This document shows, piece after piece, positions 27,764-35,659 of a DNA stretch of 38,748 nucleotides. How positions within the stretch are numbered: the stretch's first letter is position 1; the number at the start of each line of letters is the position of its first letter. The notes below the pieces were generated by a model. That model was given only the letters and a program-made list of their open reading frames with translations. It searched no databases and was not told the origin of the DNA. Location: positions 1 through 38,748 of the forward strand of contig NZ_JRPD02000019.1 in the NCBI RefSeq assembly GCF_000765805.2, in the 5' to 3' direction. Both the position numbers and the translations under genes were made by a program. Source of the DNA: Helicobacter muridarum. GTDB lineage: Bacteria > Campylobacterota > Campylobacteria > Campylobacterales > Helicobacteraceae.

Positions 27764-27995
27764 CATCACCGCATTCTTAAGATAATATTAATCTACTTGC
27801 TGATTAAAATATTTTTAACTAAAACCTAGCAAGATATTTATTAGGATAAAAGTTACATCAAACTATATTTAATATCAATAAATCACTCAAACAATTTTCT
27901 AACTATAAATAAAGAATAGTATTAACCAATGCTTAAATTTTTTATTGCGTTTTAATTTATTCCTCAAGTTACTGGCAGTTATTTAAAAATACATA
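27764..27995. other. Intergenic region before the copper-type operon
   Basis: AT-rich with no plausible gene; longest open frames are under 15 codons from ATG. It must hold the distal promoter region of the downstream operon. I see no terminator for the PP-loop gene. Confidence 0.4.
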
Positions 27996-27999
27996 TAAT
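27994..27999 (+). promoter_or_regulatory. -10 element of the copper-type operon
   Basis: TATAAT overlaps the left arm of the 19-bp inverted repeat at 27996-28014. If this promoter is used the RNA would begin near 28006, inside the left arm. The repeat would then act mainly as a DNA operator. A further upstream start would let the RNA hairpin form. Confidence 0.4.
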
Positions 28000-28054
28000 T
28001 AAGCATTTATGATTTTTAAGTCAGCCTTGCTACTGAATCATAAATGCTTAATTA
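27996..28054 (+). promoter_or_regulatory. Perfect 19-bp inverted repeat abutting the crdA-like ribosome site
   Basis: TAATTAAGCATTTATGATT at 27996-28014 is repeated in exact reverse complement at 28036-28054, with a 21-base spacer. The right arm ends at the first A of the AAGGAG ribosome site (28054-28059) and 10 bases before ATG 28065. It can be a two-arm operator for a metal-responsive regulator or, in RNA, a long hairpin next to the ribosome site. Chance is very unlikely for a perfect match of this length. Confidence 0.8.
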
Positions 28055-28064
28055 AGGAGAATAT

Positions 28065-28478
28065 ATGATTTATACAAAAGATTTAATTATTAATAGTCTA
28101 AAACGACTTAGTATCACACTAATAACTATTGCTACTATATTAATAAGCAATATGGCTTTGGCATTCGAGAAACAAATTCCTCACAGAGATTTTACAATCA
28201 TACTATCTAGTCCAAAAAACTTTGTATCTGGTAAGAATGAATTTCAACTAAGTATAAAGAAAGGGGATAAGTTTATTAAGGATTCTGATATTAAGTTAAC
28301 CTTCAATATGCCTGAAATGCCCGGTATGCCAAAGATGAGTGAACTAGCAACTTTATCTTTGGATAATGATGTATATAAAGGTGAGGTTGTTCTTCCACAT
28401 GGTGGAACTTGGCAAATAAGAATCCAATTTAGTGTGGACAATAAAAAATATCAAGCAAAAAGCAGCATAGACTTTTGA
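28065..28478 (+). CDS. crdA: Periplasmic Met-rich FixH/YtkA-like protein, CrdA-type
   Basis: A 137-residue exported protein. A hydrophobic signal (about residues 12-33, ending NMALAFE) is followed by a beta-sandwich of the FixH/YtkA kind. Residues 82-91 read MPEMPGMPKM, four Met at every third position, a typical Cu(I)/Ag(I)-binding pattern. It heads an operon with an outer-membrane TolC-like gene and a membrane-fusion gene, the order of crdA-crdB-czcB in H. pylori copper resistance; the symbol rests on this order and on the motif. AAGGAG precedes ATG 28065. Expression is probably controlled through the 19-bp repeat just upstream. Confidence 0.7.
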   Translation: MIYTKDLIINSLKRLSITLITIATILISNMALAFEKQIPHRDFTIILSSPKNFVSGKNEFQLSIKKGDKFIKDSDIKLTFNMPEMPGMPKMSELATLSLDNDVYKGEVVLPHGGTWQIRIQFSVDNKKYQAKSSIDF

Positions 28479-28494
28479 TTCATAAGGATTGATA

Positions 28495-29748
28495 GTGAGG
28501 CTTTGTTATATATTATACATAGTTTGCACCATCGCCTATGCTAACCAGATTGACGACTTAATTCAAGAAAGCCTAAACAATAATGAAAAAATAAAGCAAC
28601 TTGAATATCAAATTCAAGCCCTTGAATCAAAATCAAGAGCGGATGCAAAATGGGATAATCCAAAGCTAAGTATCTTATACAACAGTGCGGAAGTAAACAA
28701 ACCGCTCAAACTAGATTCTAGTGAAATGCAAAATATAAGCATTGGACTAATTCAAAACATAGATATGAACGGTAAGAGAAAGCTTAAGTCAAATATAACT
28801 AGACGACAAGCGCAAATAAAGATTCTTGAACTAAAAAATCTAAAAAATCAATATTCATTCTCTCTGATACAAAATGCCATAAACATTTATACAAAAAAAC
28901 AAATTCTAAATTTTACACAAGATTCAATTGAAAATATTGATACCCTTTTAAGAAGTCTGCAAGCTTCAAACAACTTTAATGCTATACAAATGCAAAAGTT
29001 AAGTTTGCTAAAAGCAAAGCTAGAAATTAAAAAAAATGAGTTAGAAAATGAGTTAGAAAACTCACATATATCTATAAGCGAAATTAGCTTTGGCAATATT
29101 CATCAATCTAATAATAGCAAAAATACCACATCTATGTTTAATTGGGATGAAATAAACGATAATGAACTTGAATCATCAAATATATCACAAAGATATAAAA
29201 TAAATGATCAAGAGCTTATAGACACAATTATGCAAAGCAATTATGAAATTGTTGCCGCAAAACTACAAGACAATATTAGCCTAGATTATATAAAAGTGGC
29301 TAAAAAAGAATTTATCTCAGATCTAGGAGTGAATCTAGCATACATGTTACGAGTTAATAGGACGGATATGTTTACTATTGGGTTTTCAATGCCAATACCA
29401 ATGTTTGGCGCAGAAAGAGCAAAAATTGAACAGGCAAATTATGAAAATCTAGCTCAAAAAAGTCAGACTATGGAAATTAGCAATAGGATAAAGCATAATA
29501 CTATGAATCTTATTAGCAAGCTAAAGACACTTAAAGAAAATCTTTCGATTATAGATTCCACATTAATACCAGCCAATAAGAATATTATTGATATCTATAA
29601 ACATCATGCTACAAGCCAAAGTGGCGCATTTATAGAGTTTTACACTGCATTGAACGAACAAATAGAAGCGCAAATTCTAAGATTGCAAACCATGGCAGAC
29701 ATAGCAATAACATATTATAACCTACAAAGCCTAAAAGGAGAAATATGA
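28495..29748 (+). CDS. crdB: TolC-family outer-membrane efflux protein, CrdB/CusC-like
   Basis: Outer-membrane channel of a tripartite efflux pump. A short signal peptide (RLCYILYIVCTIAYA) is followed by the two long alpha-helical coiled-coil repeats of OEP proteins: IDDLIQESLNNNEKIKQLEY opens repeat one and FISDLGVNLAYMLRVNRTDM, then GFSMPIPMFGAERAKIEQA, belong to repeat two. Length (418) is on the short side for TolC but normal for CrdB-like channels. The start is GTG 28495, six bases after AAGGA; a TTG at 28489 directly touches the ribosome site and is less likely. The last bases overlap the next start (ATGA). Confidence 0.85.
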   Translation: MRLCYILYIVCTIAYANQIDDLIQESLNNNEKIKQLEYQIQALESKSRADAKWDNPKLSILYNSAEVNKPLKLDSSEMQNISIGLIQNIDMNGKRKLKSNITRRQAQIKILELKNLKNQYSFSLIQNAINIYTKKQILNFTQDSIENIDTLLRSLQASNNFNAIQMQKLSLLKAKLEIKKNELENELENSHISISEISFGNIHQSNNSKNTTSMFNWDEINDNELESSNISQRYKINDQELIDTIMQSNYEIVAAKLQDNISLDYIKVAKKEFISDLGVNLAYMLRVNRTDMFTIGFSMPIPMFGAERAKIEQANYENLAQKSQTMEISNRIKHNTMNLISKLKTLKENLSIIDSTLIPANKNIIDIYKHHATSQSGAFIEFYTALNEQIEAQILRLQTMADIAITYYNLQSLKGEI

Positions 29749-30869
29749 CATTTAGCTCTTATAAATTGGCTAGCTTACTGTGTTTAAGCTTGTTATTGAA
29801 CTTAGGACATGCCAGCCCTAACCACAACGCTACTGTAATGAACAATGAAAACCTAGAATCCATATTAATAGATTCTAAACAAAAGTTAGAGTCTGCAAAG
29901 ATATTAAATAATAATGATATTAAAATAGCAAGTAGTGAATCAAAAACAAGTGAAAAACTAAATATAAAGCAAGATATATTTTCATTCCCAACTATAAATG
30001 CCAGTCGTCAGATGATTTCTGATTCTAAGCGGTATTATGCCAGTGTTAAGGAGGATGAGGCTAAGGTATATAGCCTTAGTATGCGGGCTGATGGCTTTAT
30101 AGAAAATCTATTTGTAACTCAAACTTATACCAAAGTAAAAGCTAATCAACCATTATTTTCATTCTATGCTCCAGATATTATTGATGCTCAAAGTGAATTG
30201 CTAGCTACTATGTCTCATCCACATATAGCAGAACAAAAACTACTGTTACTTGGAGTTAGCCCTAAAGAAATTACAAAGCTAAAAACAATGAAAAAAACTA
30301 TCAATGCTGTTACATTTTACGCACCATTTAATGGAATAGTATTTACTAAAAATGTCAATAATGGCAGCGGTGTAAAAAAGGGAGATGAAGTATTTAGAAT
30401 CGTAGATATAAGCACATTATGGGTAATAGCACAAATAAATCAAGAAGATTTAGAATTTATCAGACAAGCAAATAATACAGCATATGTAAAGATAGAAGGA
30501 CATGATGAGAAAATAGCAATAACTCTAGACAGAATCTATCCAAACGTAATAGATAATTTTGTCCAAGCTCGTTTTATATTGCCAAATAACAATTTACTCT
30601 TCTTCCCTAATGCTTTTGCACAAGTGATTATAGAATCAAAGCCAAAGGAAAGGCTTGTTTTACCTAAAAATGCTGTGCTTTTTAAGAATGGGAGGCACTT
30701 TGTATTTATCAATGACGATGGGGAATTTATGCCACAAGAAGTTCAAGCAAGGAGAATACTTGGAAGTGAATTATATGAAATCACATATGGACTAGAAGAA
30801 AATGAAGCAGTAATAAAAAATGCGCTATTTGTTGTAGATTCAGATGCTCAAAATAATGACCTGTTTTAA
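29745..30869 (+). CDS. czcB: Membrane-fusion (periplasmic adaptor) protein, CzcB/CusB-like
   Basis: Adaptor linking an inner-membrane RND pump to the outer-membrane channel. A signal peptide (about residues 7-24) is followed by a variable Asn/Ser/Lys-rich segment. Then come the barrel and lipoyl-like domain (YSLSMRADGFIENLFV, VKANQPLFSFYAPDIIDAQ), a short hairpin, the second lipoyl half (TFYAPFNGIVFTKNVNNGSG VKKGDEVFRIVDISTLWVIA) and a C-terminal barrel ending LEENEAVIKNALFVVDSDAQ. The absence of a long hairpin matches CusB-type metal adaptors. It overlaps crdB by four bases. The pump gene expected next (czcA/cusA) is missing. Confidence 0.87.
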   Translation: MTFSSYKLASLLCLSLLLNLGHASPNHNATVMNNENLESILIDSKQKLESAKILNNNDIKIASSESKTSEKLNIKQDIFSFPTINASRQMISDSKRYYASVKEDEAKVYSLSMRADGFIENLFVTQTYTKVKANQPLFSFYAPDIIDAQSELLATMSHPHIAEQKLLLLGVSPKEITKLKTMKKTINAVTFYAPFNGIVFTKNVNNGSGVKKGDEVFRIVDISTLWVIAQINQEDLEFIRQANNTAYVKIEGHDEKIAITLDRIYPNVIDNFVQARFILPNNNLLFFPNAFAQVIIESKPKERLVLPKNAVLFKNGRHFVFINDDGEFMPQEVQARRILGSELYEITYGLEENEAVIKNALFVVDSDAQNNDLF

Positions 30870-31356
30870 TAATTGCTTAAACAAGCGATACTATTTAAAT
30901 CCCAATTATGATGTATATGCATGTGCAAGGTAAGAATTTATCATGTTGGGCTACTACTTTTGTATCTGTGCTAGTAATTGTGAATTGAGTGAATAATTTG
31001 CCAGCGTAGAGAAAATCTCTATAAATAAAGCATCTTAGAATCTAAAAATTCATAGCAAGCTATTTCGATATGTTATCCCTACAGGAATTTGAGTGCTGTA
31101 TCTCTAGCACTCGCCTAAAGGCTCAACATGAAAAAAGTAAATATCTCTTAGTAACCTTAAATATATCTCTTAATGCTACATTGAAATATTTAAACACTTC
31201 TATTTATTTAATTTTAATAATACTTTAATTAACTCAATGAGAATCTTATTTAACATATTGAAAGATATATAGTAAATTTCTATCATAAAAAGATGAACCC
31301 CACAAATCTTTCAATATAACAACGAATAATCCCTACATTCTAGAAAAAAATCAAAC
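30870..31356. other. 487-base gap where the efflux pump gene would be expected
   Basis: No open frame of more than about 26 codons from ATG and no recognisable CzcA/CusA fragment in any frame I translated. It holds the paired hairpins at 31091-31122. The rest is AT-rich. Confidence 0.5.
31091..31122. repeat. Two adjacent hairpins in the gap after czcB
   Basis: GAGTGCT (31091-31097) and AGCACTC (31106-31112) form a perfect 7-bp stem with an eight-base loop. Directly after it GCCTAAAGGC (31113-31122) forms a 3-bp stem with a four-base loop. There is no T-run, so it is not a standard terminator; a small repeat element or a structured RNA end is possible. Confidence 0.45.
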
Positions 31357-32229
31357 CTAGCCCCTAATGCCAAATTCGTCATATACATCTAATCGGCTAA
31401 CAAATTCATTACCGAATATGCTTGTCTTATGACAATGAAGCATAAGTCGTTTTGCTTTTCTTGAATGTGTTTTGTTGTATCTAACATCTCCTATGATTGG
31501 GAATTTAATAGAAGCTAGATGGATTCTTATTTGATGAGTTTTACCTGTCGGAATGCAAATCTCAAGTAGGCTTTTATTACCTATTATAGCCAAAGGCTTA
31601 ATGATAGTACAAGCTTTAATTCCAAACTCTGACAATATAGCTCTTTTACTTGTTTGTCTAGATTCAACAGATATATTACTTGTTATCTCCCTCTCTTCGC
31701 TAATTTTGCCATCAACCAAAGCATAATAAATTTTATCTACTCTTTGTGCCTTAAATTCATCAATAGCTTTAAGCCTTGTCTCTTCATTCTTTGCTAGTAA
31801 GATAACACCTGATGTATCCCTATCTAACCTATTAATGAGCTTATATGGAGCATATTGATTCTGCAACTCATAGCTTTCAATGCCATATGGCTTATCAATA
31901 ACTATAATATTAAAATCTTCAAAGATAATATATTGCTTTGGTTCTATAATTTTAAATTTTGTGCCGCGTCCAAGCAATGTTCTTGCTATCTCAAGTCTTA
32001 CACCATTTACTTGCACAACACCACTATCAATAAGATTCTTAGCTTTATTAGTTGATATTCCTTCTTGTATGGAAAGCAACTTATATGCTTTTATTCCAGA
32101 TTGATCAAATTTTTGAGTGTTATTGCGTTGTGTATCTTGGTTTTTATTAAAGAATTGATAATATGTAGAGCTTCTTATTCGTTTACTTTTCTTCATATTT
32201 TGGAGTCTAGGTAATTTGGACTTATCCAT
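31357..32229 (-). CDS. RluA-family pseudouridine synthase with S4 domain
   Basis: Converts uridine to pseudouridine in rRNA or tRNA. An S4 RNA-binding domain (about residues 50-100: LLSIQEGISTNKAKNLIDSG) precedes the catalytic domain. The catalytic Asp is in NRLDRDTSGVILLAK; GKTHQIRIHLASIKFPIIGD and the final RLMLHCHKTSIF are the other conserved blocks. Which of RluC, RluD or another paralogue it corresponds to cannot be told. The N-terminus is basic (KKSKRIRSSTYYQFF). I use ATG 32229; a TTG at 32238 is in frame, and neither has a clear ribosome site. Confidence 0.93.
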   Translation of the reverse strand: MDKSKLPRLQNMKKSKRIRSSTYYQFFNKNQDTQRNNTQKFDQSGIKAYKLLSIQEGISTNKAKNLIDSGVVQVNGVRLEIARTLLGRGTKFKIIEPKQYIIFEDFNIIVIDKPYGIESYELQNQYAPYKLINRLDRDTSGVILLAKNEETRLKAIDEFKAQRVDKIYYALVDGKISEEREITSNISVESRQTSKRAILSEFGIKACTIIKPLAIIGNKSLLEICIPTGKTHQIRIHLASIKFPIIGDVRYNKTHSRKAKRLMLHCHKTSIFGNEFVSRLDVYDEFGIRG

Positions 32230-32294
32230 GCCAAGCAAATCAACATGGAAAGAAATAAAATCTAAAAACTTATATTATTAGCCAAAGAGCTTAA

Positions 32295-32864
32295 TTAGTC
32301 TGCATGCAATTCTAAATTAATCAAGATTGTAACTTGTTCGCCCATAGTAATACCGGATGTATCTTTTGCAATCCCAAAATCTTTACGATTAATTTTACCT
32401 TCTAAGCTTAATCCCCATGTTTCTTTTTTGGTTTTAGGATTATCTACAGGTCCATTAATTTGTCCTGTTAAGATGACTTTCTTTGTAATACCCTTTAATG
32501 TCAAATCAGCCTCAACCTTTAATCCTTTTTTATCTTTTATAATTTTAGTAGACTTCAACATTCCTTTAGGAAAGTTACTAGCATCAAGGTATTCAGCACC
32601 AAGCAAATGCTCATCTCTTTTAGAATTTCTTGTGTCAATCTTATCGATACTAATCCATCCTTCTAGATTTACTAGGTTTTTAGTCTTGGGATTAATATCA
32701 ACCATTCCTTCAAATTCAGAAAAACTCCCATTAACTTTTGAAACACTCATATGTGAAACGCTAAAATCTACACTAGAGTGAATTTTATCAATATTATAAA
32801 CTGCTCCAAATACATTAGAACTCAACATCCCAGCTAAAATCGCACTCAACCATATTTTGCTCAT
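32295..32864 (-). CDS. YceI-family periplasmic lipocalin-like protein
   Basis: Exported protein of the YceI family, a lipocalin-like barrel that binds isoprenoid or other amphipathic molecules. A signal peptide (SKIWLSAILAGMLSSNVFGA) is followed by VYNIDKIHSSVDFSVSHMSV, the family opening. DASNFPKGMLKSTKI, DLTLKGITKKVIL and NRKDFGIA are further signatures. AAGGA six bases before ATG 32864 sets the start; a TTG one codon upstream is not favoured. Length (189) is typical. It is preceded by a gap of 122 bases and so is probably transcribed on its own. Confidence 0.95.
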   Translation of the reverse strand: MSKIWLSAILAGMLSSNVFGAVYNIDKIHSSVDFSVSHMSVSKVNGSFSEFEGMVDINPKTKNLVNLEGWISIDKIDTRNSKRDEHLLGAEYLDASNFPKGMLKSTKIIKDKKGLKVEADLTLKGITKKVILTGQINGPVDNPKTKKETWGLSLEGKINRKDFGIAKDTSGITMGEQVTILINLELHAD

Positions 32865-32986
32865 CAATAATCCTTAGTTAAAATATTTGCCTAGTGGTTG
32901 CACTTTAAGCAAGTTAGATAATGATAAGTGGCTAAGGTAAATCGATAGGAAACCTCAATATAGCTATCCCACTTCATTTAAAAAAA

Positions 32987-34423
32987 TCAAAATACCTTCA
33001 TACCAAAATTATCTGCTACGCTTAAAACCTCATTTATATTTATATCTACCCAATCCTTATTTATCCAATCTCTAGGATTAATAAAATGACCTTGTAAAAT
33101 AAGCATAAAGTGTATGCCATCAATAAGATTAGCTGTGCTGTTTCCTACCTTACCAATAACTAATGGTGCTTTAATAGGCTCTTCTATATTAGATATTTCT
33201 TGTAAGTTAGCATATACAGAGCTAAGCCCTAGCGCATGATTTAGCATAATTAAATTGCCATATGAGCTAAACTTACCAGCAAATCCTAGTGTTGCATTAT
33301 TGCTACTTATAACATTGCTACCAATAGAATCTAACAAATCTATTCCAAACCTAGTATTTGAAGCTATACTTTCCTTATGATAATTAAATGTGCGCATATC
33401 TCCAAAACGTCCAGAGGTATTACTAAAATTTACAGGCACAAAATTATTAAAGCGAATTAGACTAGATTCTTGATTAGAAATAGAATTACTAAATACTTTG
33501 GAAAACTTCACAAGACTTTTGTTATCTTCATTTCTTAAAGATTCGTTTAAAAACTGGAATTTCTGAACGTCAGATATAACATTGCTAGGGAATACAATAG
33601 CGGAATCTAACCTAGATATAATTCTGTCAAAATAATTATCATTGATAGATGTTATGATATTTCTCTTATGTCTAATGCTATTGATATTGACATCTAGCGG
33701 GATTTTAAATATTTGCTTATTCATAGCCATGTCAGTGATATGTATTTCTGCATCAAAAAAACTACTATCAAGAGTCCATGCCACTAGGCACAAATATACA
33801 GTTTTGCCATATTTATTTCTATATGGGAAAGCAGTGAAGCTATGCCTACCATTATATATATGAACATTATAAATTTTAGACTGTGGCATATTACCATAAA
33901 TTGGCAAATCCTCAATATGAAACGCTATAAGCGCGCTTCCTCCATATGTGATTCTCTCTGATGTAGATATAATTTGAATCTTAGGCAACTCGGTGCTAAT
34001 GGTTAAATGTTTATTGATTGTAGTTGTATTACCTCGAAAAAAATTTGCATTGCTCCAATCCCTAACACTTACTGTATAAATGATTTCATCTCCATTATTT
34101 AAATTATAGTCTATGAGTTGTGGCAAGAATACATCGATTCTATCTTGTCTTTTTGTTAGAACTTCATCTTTGCTAAGCAATATTTCTCCATCTGCTTTTG
34201 CTATTTGTATATGGTAGCTAAGCAATCCGCTAGAATCAAATGAATGCAGTTTAATGGTATTAACAGGATTAAAAAATGGTGAGTTAAAAGCGTAGGTTTG
34301 TTTATCCTTGATAAATAATAATTCTACATCTGGCGGTATACGCTCAAATCTAGCAGTATTAAATATCAAATAACAAAAAAAAATTAATATCGTAAAAAAA
34401 ACAGAAAACAGAATTCTTAACAT
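32987..34423 (-). CDS. M23/LytM-like protein with degenerate catalytic site
   Basis: A 478-residue envelope protein. One N-terminal membrane helix (about residues 2-21) is followed by a long beta-rich periplasmic part (about 30-330) and a C-terminal M23-type domain (about 335-460). The domain is plain from RFGDMRTFNYHKESIASNTR, GKFSSYGNLIMLNHALGLSS and INPRDW. Active members carry HxGxD, YxHL and HLHF; here they read R358-FGID, YAN406-L and H438-FM440. The first zinc His, the middle His and the last zinc His are thus replaced, while Asp362 and His438 remain. It is probably a non-enzymatic LytM factor that regulates a hydrolase, which is inference. The TSUP gene lies seven bases upstream. Confidence 0.82.
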   Translation of the reverse strand: MLRILFSVFFTILIFFCYLIFNTARFERIPPDVELLFIKDKQTYAFNSPFFNPVNTIKLHSFDSSGLLSYHIQIAKADGEILLSKDEVLTKRQDRIDVFLPQLIDYNLNNGDEIIYTVSVRDWSNANFFRGNTTTINKHLTISTELPKIQIISTSERITYGGSALIAFHIEDLPIYGNMPQSKIYNVHIYNGRHSFTAFPYRNKYGKTVYLCLVAWTLDSSFFDAEIHITDMAMNKQIFKIPLDVNINSIRHKRNIITSINDNYFDRIISRLDSAIVFPSNVISDVQKFQFLNESLRNEDNKSLVKFSKVFSNSISNQESSLIRFNNFVPVNFSNTSGRFGDMRTFNYHKESIASNTRFGIDLLDSIGSNVISSNNATLGFAGKFSSYGNLIMLNHALGLSSVYANLQEISNIEEPIKAPLVIGKVGNSTANLIDGIHFMLILQGHFINPRDWINKDWVDININEVLSVADNFGMKVF

Positions 34424-34430
34424 AGCTAAC

Positions 34431-35228
34431 CTAAGAAACTATATTGTAATATGATAAAACTTTATATAAAGTTGTAATAATGCAAAGCAGATACAAATTA
34501 ATTAGAATATGTCTATGGAGCTTCAAAGAAATTGATTCAATAAGCTTAGAACCAATAATAACTCCTATCAAAGAAAATAGTCCTAATATAATACCAGCTC
34601 CATAAACCGAACTATTCATAATACCATTTGAAACAAAAGATATACTACCAGCACATGATGCACAAGCGATAAAAAATAAGGATAATACCACAGTTTTCTT
34701 TACCGAAAAGCCAAGATAATATGCAAGTAAGGGAGTCATAATAACACCCCCTCCAATGCCTAATGATATGGCAAATAAGCCAGTAATAGAGCCGATTATG
34801 ACTAAAATAGTAGATTGCTTGCGAGTTGATAGGTTGACTTGACTAGGCTTTGGCTTGGAGTTTGAAAGAAATTTGTAAAATGTATAGCAGCTAACTAATA
34901 AGAATATGCTCATAAGATTCTTAGATGATATGCCAGATAAAACAAATCCGCTAAAAGATGCTCCAATAGCACCGCCTAATCCTAAAAAAAAAGCATCCTT
35001 TATATCAATATTTCTCTTAATAAAATTAATGAAGCTACCAAAAAATGAAGAAAAAATCATTTGCATGACAGAGATTCCCACTGCGTCATGCATAGAGAAA
35101 TTCAAGTTTGGAATGAGATAATGTATATATAACATACAAGGCACAATAATCATGCCACCACCAATTCCAAATAACACCGAAATAGTGCCAGTAACAACGC
35201 CTAGTAAGGCTAAAACTACATATTCCAT
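34431..35228 (-). CDS. TauE/SafE (TSUP) family membrane transporter
   Basis: Inner-membrane permease of the sulfite/sulfonate exporter family, with two repeats of about four helices. The diagnostic glycine-rich motifs occur twice: GTISVLFGIGGGMIIVP near the start and GLFAISLGIGGGVIMTPLLA in the middle. The open frame continues to 35339, but those extra 37 codons are Cys/Tyr/Arg-rich and poorly hydrophobic. ATG 35228 places the first helix correctly, with AGAAGAGA upstream, and gives 265 residues, the family length. It is followed seven bases later by the M23-like gene, so the two form an operon. Substrate unknown. Confidence 0.87.
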   Translation of the reverse strand: MEYVVLALLGVVTGTISVLFGIGGGMIIVPCMLYIHYLIPNLNFSMHDAVGISVMQMIFSSFFGSFINFIKRNIDIKDAFFLGLGGAIGASFSGFVLSGISSKNLMSIFLLVSCYTFYKFLSNSKPKPSQVNLSTRKQSTILVIIGSITGLFAISLGIGGGVIMTPLLAYYLGFSVKKTVVLSLFFIACASCAGSISFVSNGIMNSSVYGAGIILGLFSLIGVIIGSKLIESISLKLHRHILINLYLLCIITTLYKVLSYYNIVS

Positions 35229-35659
35229 AAACAACAAATCTCTTCTGGTATAGTTTATAAAATTATAACAACAATACAATACAAAACGCACAAAATATGT
35301 GCATCTTGAAATCATAAATATACACATGATATAAATCATTAATTCAAAATTGCCTAACTATGATGATAAATGCAAAGGAAAGAATATTTTATTTTGAATG
35401 TAACTACGCCATCAACATTTTAGACTTTACTATAGTTAAATACTACAAGAATAACAAATGAATAATCCAAACGCATAATCTATGAAGCCATAATTGCAGA
35501 TTTAGCGTATATTATAATGAAATATTGTTTATTATAATTAGCTTGACGTGAAACATCAGCTTTGTAGATTTGCTATAATCAATCTATGCCAAGAATTTAG
35601 AAGCTTCCTTAAACCCAAAACTAATAGCAAAAATCACTTAATAACTTGTCTTAAATAGC
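35229..35659. other. Intergenic region between the TSUP and aldo/keto reductase genes
   Basis: AT-rich and without a supported gene. A 33-codon plus-strand frame (35360-35461) has no ribosome site and looks accidental. TTTGCTATAATC near 35572-35583 is a good extended -10 pointing rightward, into the 3' end of the reductase gene, so an antisense or small transcript is possible. The minus-strand promoter of the TSUP operon must also lie here. Confidence 0.4.

Noticed and set aside
30907-30987. 26-codon hydrophobic frame after czcB, considered as a small toxin-like peptide
   Set aside because: No ribosome site, no antisense RNA promoter opposite it, and no resemblance to AapA-type peptides.
35360-35461. 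33-codon plus-strand frame
   Set aside because: No ribosome site and ordinary for AT-rich intergenic DNA.
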